A DNA stretch of 64,000 nucleotides from Bacillus sp. B1-b2 (GTDB lineage: Bacteria; Bacillota; Bacilli; Bacillales; Cytobacillaceae): the NCBI RefSeq assembly GCF_009183415.1, contig NZ_WEHU01000007.1, positions 62,001 through 126,000 on the forward strand, in the 5' to 3' direction. Shown here one piece after another: positions 34,999 to 43,920 of the stretch (position 1 is the first letter of the stretch; each line of letters starts with the position of its first letter). The notes under the pieces were generated by a model. The model saw nothing but the letters and a program-made list of their open reading frames with translations. It was not told the origin of the DNA and searched no databases. Both the position numbers and the translations under genes were made by a program.

Positions 34999-36669
34999 AT
35001 GAATAGTTTACAATATAGCAGCAAAACAAAAATATTTGCTTTAGGTGGTCTAGGAGAAATCGGAAAAAACATGTATGTAATCGAGTACAATGATGAAATT
35101 ATAATTGTAGATGCTGGATTTAAATTTCCTGAATCCGAATTATTAGGTATAGACTATGTTATACCTGATTATACGTACTTGGAGAAAAACAAAGACAAAA
35201 TTAAAGGTTTATTTATTACACATGGACACGAAGATCATATAGGTGGAGTTCCTTTTTTATTTAAGCGTATAAAAGTACCTATTTATGCAGGGGCTCTAGC
35301 AACAGCATTAATTCAGAGTAAGTTAGAGGAACATAAAACAGGTTATGTAGAAATGATACATATTTCAGATGATATTGATGTTCAATTTGACAATATAAAA
35401 GTAAGATTTTTCCGAACAACACATAGCATTCCAGATTCTTTCGGCGTAGTAATCACCACACCTGATGGAAATATTGTGCATACAGGTGATTTTAAATTTG
35501 ATTTTACACCAATGGGGATAGAAGCCAACCTTCACAAAATAGCAGAAATTGGTCGAGAAGGAGTTTTATGTTTATTATCTGATAGTACAAATAGTGAAGT
35601 ACCCGGTTTTTCAATGTCTGAAAAAAAAGTTGGAGAATCGATTAAAGAGATATTCGAAGCAACACAATCTCGTATTTTATTTGCGACATTTGCATCAAAC
35701 ATTCATAGAATACAACAAGTAGTTGAAGCTTCTATTCGTTATAAGCGGAAAATCGCTATCGTTGGAAGAAGTATGGAAAAAACAATTCAGATAGGAAAAA
35801 ACCTAGGTTATATACAGGCTCCTGAAGATATATTTGTTGAAATCAGTCAAATTAATTATCTTCCAACTCATGAAGTAACTATTATATGTACAGGAAGTCA
35901 AGGAGAACCTATGGCTGCATTGTCGAGAATAGCAAATGGTAATCATCGACAAATTCATATTGTCAAAGGTGACACAGTTGTTTTTTCTTCCTCTCCTATT
36001 CCTGGGAATATTATAAGTGTTAATCGGACAATTAATCAATTATTCCGAGTAGGTGCAAATGTTATACACCATAAAATTAGTGATATTCATACATCTGGTC
36101 ATGGTACCCAAGAAGAACAAAAATTAATGATATCACTAATAAAGCCCAAATACTTCATGCCCATTCATGGAGAATACCGAATGTTAAAAAAACACGTAGA
36201 ATTAGCTGTTGATTGGGGTGTTTCACTAGAAAATTGCTTTGTTATGGATAATGGTCAAGTACTAGAAATCTCTGAAGATGAAGCACGAATTAACAGTAAA
36301 ACAATACCTTCCCAAGGTGTCTATGTTGATGGAAGCGGTATAGGTGATATAGGAAATATTGTATTACGTGATCGCAAAATTTTATCCGAAGAAGGAATTA
36401 TCATCATAAGTCTAAGTATGGATAGTAAAAAAAAGCAGTTAGTATCTCCACCTGCAATAGTTACAAGAGGATTCGTTTATATGCGTGGGTCTGAAGAACT
36501 TATGAGAACAATAGAAAAAGTGGTAAATGAATGTGTATCCACACTACTCAAACAAGATATATTAAATTGGGGGAAAATTAAACAAGAGATTGTGGAAGTT
36601 CTTAGTCCATTCTTATATGCTGAAACTGGACGTCGACCAATGTTACTACCCATTATTATAGAAGTGTAA
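34999..36669 (+). CDS. RNase J-family ribonuclease paralogue
   Basis: 556 residues, the full length of RNase J. MBL-fold metal motif THGHEDHIGG (residues 74-83), beta-CASP region with LSDSTNSEVPGFS and FATFASNIHR, ISDIHTSGHGTQEE, MPIHGEYRM, and the C-terminal dimer domain. All catalytic residues are present. Housekeeping RNase J1 matures and degrades mRNA; this is an extra copy among cargo genes with its own ribosome site (GAAGGAG). Why a mobile element carries it is unknown; it could bypass damage to the host enzyme under thiol-reactive metal stress. Confidence 0.9.
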   Translation: MNSLQYSSKTKIFALGGLGEIGKNMYVIEYNDEIIIVDAGFKFPESELLGIDYVIPDYTYLEKNKDKIKGLFITHGHEDHIGGVPFLFKRIKVPIYAGALATALIQSKLEEHKTGYVEMIHISDDIDVQFDNIKVRFFRTTHSIPDSFGVVITTPDGNIVHTGDFKFDFTPMGIEANLHKIAEIGREGVLCLLSDSTNSEVPGFSMSEKKVGESIKEIFEATQSRILFATFASNIHRIQQVVEASIRYKRKIAIVGRSMEKTIQIGKNLGYIQAPEDIFVEISQINYLPTHEVTIICTGSQGEPMAALSRIANGNHRQIHIVKGDTVVFSSSPIPGNIISVNRTINQLFRVGANVIHHKISDIHTSGHGTQEEQKLMISLIKPKYFMPIHGEYRMLKKHVELAVDWGVSLENCFVMDNGQVLEISEDEARINSKTIPSQGVYVDGSGIGDIGNIVLRDRKILSEEGIIIISLSMDSKKKQLVSPPAIVTRGFVYMRGSEELMRTIEKVVNECVSTLLKQDILNWGKIKQEIVEVLSPFLYAETGRRPMLLPIIIEV

Positions 36670-36712
36670 GAATACAATATTTTCTTTTATAAAAATTGTC
36701 ACAGAAACTAAC

Positions 36713-36757
36713 AAAGGGTTTCTTTTTTCAACTACTTTAAGAAACCTTTTTATATAA
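36713..36757 (+). terminator. Rho-independent terminator
   Basis: GGGTTTCTT pairs with AAGAAACC around an AT loop and is followed by five T, about 45 bp after the RNase J stop. Confidence 0.65.
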
Positions 36758-36970
36758 AGTAATAATTAGAGATGCACTGTTAAGCTAAGCCAATTATCCT
36801 CCTGATAAATAAAAATATGAAAAAATTATTATCTATCATAGTTGATTGATTTACCTTGTGTCCAATTAAACTTAATAAAAACATTATCTCTAATAAGAGG
36901 AAAATCATAGGAAGTACAATAAAAAAATATGTTATTATAGTTTGGTCACAACACCATCAGGAGGATAAAT

Positions 36971-37513
36971 ATGTTATATGGCTACGCTAGACCAACACAA
37001 GAAGATCTTACTTGCAAAAAACAAATAACTCAATTAGAAGCAATAAATTGCACATCTATCATTTTAGAAGACCATTCCTCAGCCAAAAAAAGAATAAAAT
37101 TAATAGAATTAATAAACTCTCTTTCAAGTGAGGACAAAATTGTTATTACTAAATTTTTCGCACTTGCTGATTCCACCCGTCATCTTCTGGAAATAATGGA
37201 GAAAGTTCAGAAAAAGAACGCATTTTTGCAGTCGTTACATGAAAATGTCGATACTAGCATAACAAAACACTATGAATTTACTGGGATACTAAATCATTTA
37301 GTTGAATTCCAAACAGACTTGATTAGTGAAAAAACCAAAGAAGGATTATTTGAAGCAAAAAAAAATGGAAAAGCACCTGGAAGACCAAAAAAGCCAGATA
37401 AAAATGTTAAACTTGCCATGTCAATGTACAAAAGTGGAAAATTCAGTCTTGCCCAAATAAAGGAACATACCGGAATCAGTAAAACTACTCTGTATCGATA
37501 TCTAGAAAAATAA
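36971..37513 (+). CDS. serine-recombinase-like protein without catalytic residues (1)
   Basis: 180 residues with the layout of a Tn3-type resolvase: N-terminal core, GLFEAKKNGKAPGRPKK linker and a C-terminal helix-turn-helix (FSLAQIKEHTGISKTTLYRYL). But the GY-R-VS catalytic segment reads GYARPTQEDL, with no serine, and the TRLTRST arginine segment reads FALADSTRHL, with both arginines lost. It probably binds DNA without recombining, as a regulator of the nearby MFS gene or of transposon genes. A relative with the same losses lies at 41660. AGGAGG upstream supports expression. Confidence 0.8.
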   Translation: MLYGYARPTQEDLTCKKQITQLEAINCTSIILEDHSSAKKRIKLIELINSLSSEDKIVITKFFALADSTRHLLEIMEKVQKKNAFLQSLHENVDTSITKHYEFTGILNHLVEFQTDLISEKTKEGLFEAKKNGKAPGRPKKPDKNVKLAMSMYKSGKFSLAQIKEHTGISKTTLYRYLEK

Positions 37514-37687
37514 TACTTCATCAGTGTTTTACAAATCTCCAATTAATTACTAGTGAAACTAAATCATTACTTAGTGTAGCTATTCTCCACTATAATTCAT
37601 CACTTTAGAGGTTGGCTCCTTAATACAAGAATTATTTTAGATAGCCATCTTCTCATCTTTTTAATCAAAAGGAGTGTAGTTAATACT

Positions 37688-38962
37688 ATGAATAAAAGGA
37701 AGAGGAATACTTCTATATTTTACGGTTGGTTTATTGTTTTTATAGCAGGTTTAGGTACATTTTTTTCAGGGCCTGGTCAAACCTATTCAAATTCGACATT
37801 CATTGAGGAATACATAAAAAGTTTTGGGTGGAATAGAACCGAAATATCCAGTCTATATTCCATCGCTACTTTATGCTCTGGATTTCTGATAATGTTTATG
37901 GGAAAGTTTATGGATCGCTTTGGTTATCGTAGAATGCTCGGAATAGTAAGTGTCTTGTTTTCATTAGCTTGTTTTTTCAATAGTTTTGTTACCAATATTT
38001 GGATGTTAGGAATTGGTTTTTTCTTGATTAGGTTCTTGGGTCAAGGAAGTATGACGTTAATTCCTAATACCATAGTGCCACAATGGTTTATAAAAAAACG
38101 AGGAAGAGCAATGAGTTTTATGGCTATAGGAAGCTTTTCAAGTGCTGCTTTTTTTCCTATTGCAAATACGTGGTTAATTGATAAGTGGGACTGGCAAACA
38201 ACCTGGCAAATATGGGGAGTCGCATTACTAATTATTTTCACACCCCTTGCTATAATAGGAGTGAGAAATAGGCCTGAGGATATTGGAGCCTTGCCAGATG
38301 GTATTACAGAAAAATTCAAGAATAAATCTCATAATAAAATATCCCATTCTTATTTAGTGATGGATTGGACCTTAAAAGAAGCTATGCAAACTAAAGCTTT
38401 TTGGGCAATTTTAGTTTGCGTGGGAATCCCTGCACTTGTAAATACAGCTATTACATTCCATCTCTTATCCATATTTCAAGAACAGCACCTGTCCCCGCAG
38501 TTAGCAGCTAGTGTTTTAAGCCTGATGGCATTAGTTGGATTCCCAATTTCATTTTTGTCAGGTTTTATACTAGAAAAAATACAAACAAAAATCCTTTTGA
38601 TGGGGATATTCTTAACAGAGATTACATTCCTCATTCTGTTAATAAATGTAAAAAGCATTTGGATTGGAATTATTTTTGGAATATTATGGGGAGCAAGCAA
38701 TGGAATAGAAAGAATTACACTCAATATTATATGGTCTGATTATTTCGGAAGAAAATACCTAGGGAGTATAAACGGGATTGCTATGATGGTTATGGTTGTA
38801 GGTTCTGCAATTGGTCCATTGCCACTAGGAATAGGATATGATTATTTTCACAGTTATATAGAAAGCTTATTATTTTTACTGTTATTTCCGATTCTTGGAA
38901 TATTTGGAGCAATCCTTGCAAAAAAACCTCAGAAAGTAACAATAGCAAAAAGAGCTAATTAG
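37688..38962 (+). CDS. MFS transporter
   Basis: 424 residues, twelve membrane helices. FYGWFIVFIAGLGTFFSGPGQT at the start and the motif GKFMDRFGYRRMLG after helix 2 place it in the MFS, close to the oxalate/formate antiporter-like (OFA) group. It follows the recombinase-like gene by 175 bp. As cargo near ars genes it may export an arsenical or organic acid; the substrate is unknown. Confidence 0.85.
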   Translation: MNKRKRNTSIFYGWFIVFIAGLGTFFSGPGQTYSNSTFIEEYIKSFGWNRTEISSLYSIATLCSGFLIMFMGKFMDRFGYRRMLGIVSVLFSLACFFNSFVTNIWMLGIGFFLIRFLGQGSMTLIPNTIVPQWFIKKRGRAMSFMAIGSFSSAAFFPIANTWLIDKWDWQTTWQIWGVALLIIFTPLAIIGVRNRPEDIGALPDGITEKFKNKSHNKISHSYLVMDWTLKEAMQTKAFWAILVCVGIPALVNTAITFHLLSIFQEQHLSPQLAASVLSLMALVGFPISFLSGFILEKIQTKILLMGIFLTEITFLILLINVKSIWIGIIFGILWGASNGIERITLNIIWSDYFGRKYLGSINGIAMMVMVVGSAIGPLPLGIGYDYFHSYIESLLFLLLFPILGIFGAILAKKPQKVTIAKRAN

Positions 38963-38995
38963 AGGAGGTTTTAACCTTCTTTCTAATTAGCAAGT

Positions 38996-39415
38996 TTATT
39001 TTACAATTAATACTGGACAGTTAGCTCTTTTAGTTACTTTATGACTTACACTACCTAAAACAAATTCCTGTAGGACGTTTAATCCTCTGCTTCCCATTAT
39101 TGCAAGATCTGTACCCTTGTTATTAATGTAGTCTACTAAAACTTGACCTGGTTCTCCCTTTAATATAACAACTTCATAATTGAGCCCCGATTCTTTCACT
39201 AACTTTTCCACTTCTGAAATTTTCCCTCTATTTTTATCAACAAATTCAGAGCTATTCCAATTATGAAGGGTCTCAGTCTTTGCCTTTGAAGGATCACTTA
39301 CCATAACGATTTCTACTTTAGATTCTGAGCAACAGTTAGCAATATAAATTGCGTTTAATGCAGCTCTTTTTGAGTGTACGGAACCATCGGTTGCTAATAA
39401 GATATTTCTATACAT
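38996..39415 (-). CDS. universal stress protein (1)
   Basis: 139 residues from ATG 39415 (GGGAGG 7 nt upstream). UspA fold: YRNILLATDGSVHSKRAALNA and the ATP-binding loop GSRGLNVLQEFVLGSVS near the end. Paralogous to the protein at 39582. Confidence 0.88.
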   Translation of the reverse strand: MYRNILLATDGSVHSKRAALNAIYIANCCSESKVEIVMVSDPSKAKTETLHNWNSSEFVDKNRGKISEVEKLVKESGLNYEVVILKGEPGQVLVDYINNKGTDLAIMGSRGLNVLQEFVLGSVSHKVTKRANCPVLIVK

Positions 39416-39544
39416 TTTCATTCCTCCCAACTAAGCAAGCGCTTACATATATAATATAACTTTTTATATAAAACGGGAACTTAATTTATGTTATTTTTAT
39501 TTTATTTTCAATTAAACTCATTCATTTCCATTTTCCTCAAAAAT

Positions 39545-39572
39545 AAAACCCACTTTTTTTAAAGTGGGTTTT
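39545..39572. terminator. bidirectional terminator
   Basis: AAAACCCACTTT and AAAGTGGGTTTT with a short T loop, between the two stress-protein genes. Confidence 0.7.
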
Positions 39573-39581
39573 ATAATACAA

Positions 39582-40001
39582 TTATTTTACTATCAATACT
39601 GGGCAATTGGCTCTTTTAACCACCTTATGGCTGACGCTGCCTAGTACCATTTCTTGTAGAGTGTTAAGTCCTCTGCTTCCGATTACAACCATATCAAACT
39701 TTTTTTTATTAGCATGTTCTACTATAGCTGGTCCAGGGTCTCCGTGTAATAATTCAAAACTAAAATCAATATTATTGGCATTTAATAACTCTTCAAAAGG
39801 CAATAATTTTTTCTTGCGAGATAACTCCAATTCCTCCTTATTATGAGCGTGTAAAACCTCATCTTTTGATTTGGAAAAATCCACAACATAAACTAATTTT
39901 ATTGTACTTTCTTCACTTAAAGAAGCAATTTTCATTGCTTCCTCTGTTGCTCTTTTAGAATGTTCTGATCCATCAATGGCTAATAGTATTTTTTTATACA
40001 T
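39582..40001 (-). CDS. universal stress protein (2)
   Basis: 139 residues from ATG 40001. UspA fold with YKKILLAIDGSEHSKRATEEA and GSRGLNTLQEMVLGSVS. It lies 20 nt downstream of the SulP gene on the same strand; SulP-Usp pairs are common and suggest joint control of anion transport. Confidence 0.88.
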   Translation of the reverse strand: MYKKILLAIDGSEHSKRATEEAMKIASLSEESTIKLVYVVDFSKSKDEVLHAHNKEELELSRKKKLLPFEELLNANNIDFSFELLHGDPGPAIVEHANKKKFDMVVIGSRGLNTLQEMVLGSVSHKVVKRANCPVLIVK

Positions 40002-40021
40002 TATACACTTCACTCCCCTTT

Positions 40022-41485
40022 TTAGTGTGCAGATAATTTTGCATTTGGATCGTTAAATACTGCCAACTTATCCACGATTTTTTTACTTGCTGCATTTAAG
40101 TTTTTAATAGTCACGTTGTTATGATTTTCTCGATATTTAATCACTACTTTATCGATCGCACCAACAGCTGAATCATCCCATATGTGCGCATTGGTGAAAT
40201 CAATAATAATATTCTTATTCTCCACAGAAAAATCAAATTGCTCCACGAACTCTTCCACGGAAGCGAAAAATAACTGCCCTTCTACCTCGAAAGTAATATT
40301 CTGGTTATTCACATTCCTAACCAACTTAATTTTAGATATTTTAGCCACAAAAAAGATGGCGCTTAATATAACTCCTGCTATAACACCGATAGATAAATCA
40401 TGTGTTGCTACTACGATGATAACAGTGACTAACATAACTGCTGCATCTGTTTTTGGAGCGTTTTTTAGGTAAGTAAAAGATGACCAGTCAAATGTACCAA
40501 TAGAAACCATGATCATTATACCTACCAGGACTGCCATTGGAATTTGGACTACTATATTCCCTAATACCAAAATTAGAAACATAAGAAATAGTCCAGCAAC
40601 AAGTGTAGATAACCTACCTCTACCACCTGACTTTACGTTTATAACGGATTGTCCTATCATCGCACAACTTGCCATACCACCAAAAAAACCTGTAATAACA
40701 TTGGCAATTCCTTGCCCTCTAGCTTCCCTATTTTTATTACTACCTGTTCCAGTCATGTCGTCCACAATGGAAGCAGTTAAAAGAGATTCTAATAAACCTA
40801 CAATAGCTAATGCAATGGAATATGGAAAAATAATCTTTAATGTTTCAAAATTAAGTGGTACATCAGGAATAAAGAAAGATGGTAACGATTGAGTGATATT
40901 ACCTAAATCTCCAACTGTTCTTAAATCAAAGTCAGAGAAAATTGCTAAACTTGTTAATAAAACAATTGCAATTAATGGTGCTGGAACCGTCTTTATAAAT
41001 CTTGGTAAGATATAGACAATCAATAATGTAATGGCTACAAAGATATAAGTCATATTGGAGATACCTATAAAATGAGGGACTTGTGCCATAAATATTAAAA
41101 TAGCTAAAGAATTAACAAAGCCAACCATAACTGCCCTCGGAATAAACTTCATTAGCTTTGCTATTTTTAAAACTCCAAAAACAACTTGGATAATACCTGT
41201 TAATATAGTGGCTGCTAATAAGTAGTTTATACCGTAGTCTTTTACTAATGGCACCATTAGTAATGCCATAGCTCCAGTCGCAGCCGAAATCATAGCTGGT
41301 CTTCCGCCAACAAAAGAAATGGTTACAGCCATACAAAAAGAGGCATACAGGCCAACCATTGGATCAACACCCGCAATAATGGAAAACGCTATTGCTTCTG
41401 GAATCAGTGCCAAGGCAACTACTATTCCAGATAGAATATCTGCGGGAATATTTGAAAACCAATCTCTCTTCATTTTTTCAATCAC
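40022..41485 (-). CDS. SulP-family anion transporter with STAS domain
   Basis: 487 residues. Start GTG 41485, 8 nt after GGAGGT. Membrane part of ten or more helices with [21 protein letters not shown] and [21 protein letters not shown], then a C-terminal STAS domain (about 395-487) with [15 protein letters not shown]. Family members carry sulfate, bicarbonate or other anions. The link to sulfur genes on the same replicon makes a sulfur oxyanion plausible but not shown. Confidence 0.87.
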   Translation of the reverse strand: MIEKMKRDWFSNIPADILSGIVVALALIPEAIAFSIIAGVDPMVGLYASFCMAVTISFVGGRPAMISAATGAMALLMVPLVKDYGINYLLAATILTGIIQVVFGVLKIAKLMKFIPRAVMVGFVNSLAILIFMAQVPHFIGISNMTYIFVAITLLIVYILPRFIKTVPAPLIAIVLLTSLAIFSDFDLRTVGDLGNITQSLPSFFIPDVPLNFETLKIIFPYSIALAIVGLLESLLTASIVDDMTGTGSNKNREARGQGIANVITGFFGGMASCAMIGQSVINVKSGGRGRLSTLVAGLFLMFLILVLGNIVVQIPMAVLVGIMIMVSIGTFDWSSFTYLKNAPKTDAAVMLVTVIIVVATHDLSIGVIAGVILSAIFFVAKISKIKLVRNVNNQNITFEVEGQLFFASVEEFVEQFDFSVENKNIIIDFTNAHIWDDSAVGAIDKVVIKYRENHNNVTIKNLNAASKKIVDKLAVFNDPNAKLSAH

Positions 41486-41565
41486 TAAAAAATACCTCCG
41501 TTATAATATTTTATATAATAAATATATAATCAGCTTTTTTAACTTACTTTGAACAGTCTAACACC

Positions 41566-41599
41566 AAAAGAACCAAAATGGAACCATTTTGGTTCTTTT
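41566..41599. repeat. perfect 16-bp-arm palindrome between divergent genes
   Basis: AAAAGAACCAAAATGG, centre AA, then the exact reverse complement, with a T-run on the plus strand. It lies between the leftward SulP gene and the rightward recombinase-like gene at 41660, upstream of both, so it is a leader attenuator or an operator rather than an ordinary gene-end terminator. Confidence 0.65.
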
Positions 41600-41659
41600 T
41601 TTCAAATAATTTTTATGATATGGTTTATTTAAACGCTTAAAAACTAAGGAGGCTAATAC

Positions 41660-42217
41660 ATGTTAATTGGTTATATGAGGCCTGTTGAAGATGACCCTAA
41701 TTGTATAGATCAGTTAGAAAGTCTTACTACCTATCATTGTAACGTAATCTATACTGAAGAACTTAGTTCTCACAAGAATAAAACTACACTTAAAAAGATG
41801 TTATTAAACTTAAATAAACACGATAAGATTGTGGTTGAAAAATTTTATACAATTGCTGATTCATTAAAAAAATTAAAGGAGATATTAAATATTATTAGGG
41901 AAAAAGATGCTTATATTTTGTTTATTAAAGAGAATATTGATACGAGTAATGTAATGGAAGAAAAGTTTAATGAATATGTACAACATCTAATAAACCTTCA
42001 GGGCGATATTATAAGTGAAAACACTAAAATAGGAATAAAAACAGCTAAAAACCAGGGGAAAAATACAGGTAGACCCAAAAAGTCTTTACGTAATATTCAA
42101 AAAGCAATTGATATGTATATTAGTAAGCAGTTTTCATTAATAGAAATTCAAAATACAACTGGAATTAGTAAGTCCAGCTTATACAGATATTTATCAAATT
42201 GGGAGGGAAAATCCTAA
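41660..42217 (+). CDS. serine-recombinase-like protein without catalytic residues (2)
   Basis: 185 residues, homologous to the protein at 36971 throughout: GYMRPVEDDP replaces the catalytic serine segment, and FYTIADSLKKL replaces the arginine segment. The C-terminal helix-turn-helix is intact (FSLIEIQNTTGISKSSLYRYL), as is the GRPKK linker. Ribosome site AAGGAGG. Retention of the DNA-binding half in two copies with identical losses argues for a maintained regulatory function. Confidence 0.8.
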   Translation: MLIGYMRPVEDDPNCIDQLESLTTYHCNVIYTEELSSHKNKTTLKKMLLNLNKHDKIVVEKFYTIADSLKKLKEILNIIREKDAYILFIKENIDTSNVMEEKFNEYVQHLINLQGDIISENTKIGIKTAKNQGKNTGRPKKSLRNIQKAIDMYISKQFSLIEIQNTTGISKSSLYRYLSNWEGKS

Positions 42218-42329
42218 GCTTAAATTATATTGGGTGACTACCAATTTGTGATTTTTTCAAGTATTTTTAGGTAACATCAAGTGCTGGCTGATAATTGTTA
42301 ATTTCCTTATATTGATTGGAAAAAATATA

Positions 42330-42362
42330 AAAACCTCTGTCAAATTTAAGAACAGAGGTTTT
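42330..42362. terminator. bidirectional terminator
   Basis: AAAACCTCTGT with ACAGAGGTTTT and a 10-nt loop, between the recombinase-like gene and the GNAT copy. Confidence 0.7.
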
Positions 42363-42511
42363 CCAATTTTTTGTCTATTTTAATTAATCTTAGATGAAAT
42401 AATACTAAATATTTAGTTATTTTACATTTAACTTCAAATCAGTTGAGAACTTTTTGTAAAAAAGCAACTTTTTTCATCTAGAACTTTATTTTAATACAAC
42501 AACTCAATTAT

Positions 42512-42578
42512 ATTACGAATATTTATGACAAATCATTCCGGAAAAATTACTAAATTAATCCGATTTTGAATTCTGACA
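42512..42578 (-). repeat. degenerate second right end of a Tn7-like element
   Basis: Three tandem repeats of about 22 bp (starting 42512, 42535, 42557) resemble the right-end sites at 51569-51638; the first agrees at about 18 of 22 positions (ATTACGAATATTTATGA versus ATTCCGAATAATTATGA). The array ends ACA at 42578 and is followed inward by AATTGAG as at the true right end. Right of it a relic start codon reads MSEF into a stop, the stump of a second flavoprotein gene. Confidence 0.6.
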
Positions 42579-42580
42579 TA

Positions 42581-43108
42581 TTATTTACTCTCCTTTGTTT
42601 TTAACAAATAATAATCTTGATCAAAAAGCAATTTTTCCATAATCATTACATCTACAAATTCCCCTCTTAATTTTCCTTGATTTTTAAATAATCCAACTTT
42701 CCTATAATTCTGCTTTCGATACAGACCTTGACCTAAAGCATTGATAGGGAATGTAAAGAGCACTAACTTGTAAAAACCATGTGATTTTGCTTCTTCTTCT
42801 AAGACCCGTAATAATTGCTGACCTATTCCTTTCCCCCTAAATCCCCTATGTATATATATGGATAGTTCTCCTACACCCTGGTAAACAGCTCTTGTATTAT
42901 AAGCATTTATGGAAGCCCAACCAGTTATTTCTCCTTGTTCGTTTGTTGCTACGAAAGCACAATATCTTCCATTATGGAGATTAAACCATTTGTAAATATA
43001 GTTTTCGTCTTTAAGTTCTTCTTCAAAGGTGGCTATTCCATCTTCAATTCCTTGATTATAAATCTCTAATATAGCCAATAAATCCCTTTCCTCTACTTTC
43101 CTAATCAT
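42581..43108 (-). CDS. GNAT acetyltransferase (ArsN-like), copy 2
   Basis: 175 residues, near-duplicate of the protein at 33670 with the acetyl-CoA loop IHRGFRGKGIGQQLLRVLE. Substitutions are scattered and conservative and the frame is intact, so the copy is probably functional. It keeps the MarR gene upstream but has lost the downstream flavoprotein. Confidence 0.85.
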   Translation of the reverse strand: MIRKVEERDLLAILEIYNQGIEDGIATFEEELKDENYIYKWFNLHNGRYCAFVATNEQGEITGWASINAYNTRAVYQGVGELSIYIHRGFRGKGIGQQLLRVLEEEAKSHGFYKLVLFTFPINALGQGLYRKQNYRKVGLFKNQGKLRGEFVDVMIMEKLLFDQDYYLLKTKESK

Positions 43109-43177
43109 TTTTCCAACTCCTTAATTGACTTTCACATTAATTGACTTTATCAATTATAATATTTAATGAAAGCCACC

Positions 43178-43636
43178 TTATTTGGTGGCACAACTACCTA
43201 GCCCATTGTTTTTATTCATTGCATATAGAAGCAAACTTAGACTTTCCATTACCTGTTGATGTTTATCTTCCTGAATATGTTGAAAAATATTACCTAGATA
43301 CTCTAACATTTGATTGGAAATTTCCTCTGCCTTCAATTCCCCTTCATCCGTAAGTGACAAAAGGACATACCTTCTATCATTAGGATCTGGAACTCTTAAA
43401 ATAAAGTTAAGTTCAACCAGTTTATTTACCTGTCTACTTAAAAGCCCTGTATCCATCATTAACTTTTCTGCCAATGTCTGTAGAGATACATTTGGGCTCT
43501 TACTTAACTCATAAACAATGTGACTTTGTGATACTGTAATTCCACAACAATCAGATCCGTCTTTCTGAAGAAGACCAAAGTCCCTTACCAATTGCTGGAG
43601 CAATTCACGTATTTGAATTTTATCCTGTGTTTTCAT
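43178..43636 (-). CDS. MarR-family regulator, copy 2
   Basis: 152 residues, near-duplicate of the protein at 34267 with the same DGSDCCGITVSQ cysteine pair and DNA-binding helix (METAL-like residues absent). Two copies with similar recognition helices should cross-regulate both GNAT genes. Confidence 0.85.
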   Translation of the reverse strand: MKTQDKIQIRELLQQLVRDFGLLQKDGSDCCGITVSQSHIVYELSKSPNVSLQTLAEKLMMDTGLLSRQVNKLVELNFILRVPDPNDRRYVLLSLTDEGELKAEEISNQMLEYLGNIFQHIQEDKHQQVMESLSLLLYAMNKNNGLGSCATK

Positions 43637-43813
43637 ATATTATCGCCTCTAATTAGATGTTATCATCATTAATTGATAATGTCAAATAATATTTTGAACT
43701 TATACCTTATTCAACTCCCCCTTTAGTTACACAAGAGACTCCTCCACTAAAATAAAATGAGTGTTAACTTTTAAATTAAGCGTTAATTACTATTAACCTT
43801 AAATCTCATAAAA

Positions 43814-43850
43814 AACGTCTAATCCCTTATGAAACAAGGTTCTAGACGTT
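43814..43850. terminator. terminator after tnsC
   Basis: AACGTCTA pairs with TAGACGTT; on the minus strand it is followed by TTTTTT, about 70 bp beyond the tnsC stop. Remaining sequence between 43637 and 43920 has two copies of AAGCGTTAATTA-like motif of unknown meaning. Confidence 0.7.
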
Positions 43851-43920
43851 TATCAATTATAAAAGCGTTAATATTAGTAAAAACGAGTTCATTTATTTTT
43901 CACCTTCTTATTACGCGTTA

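Larger units (their letters stand above)
42579..43665. repeat. second copy of the MarR-GNAT segment
   Basis: Direct repeat of about 33668-34745, including both genes, the AATTGAC-rich spacer and the MarR promoter region. Homology stops abruptly at 42579, four codons into the flavoprotein gene. Confidence 0.8.

Noticed and set aside
36971..37513. Active resolvase of the transposon
   Set aside because: Catalytic serine and both key arginines are absent.
43777..43885. Additional TnsB sites next to tnsC (AAGCGTTAATTA motifs)
   Set aside because: Two loose copies without the CGGAAT core or a TGT terminus; not enough to call an end.
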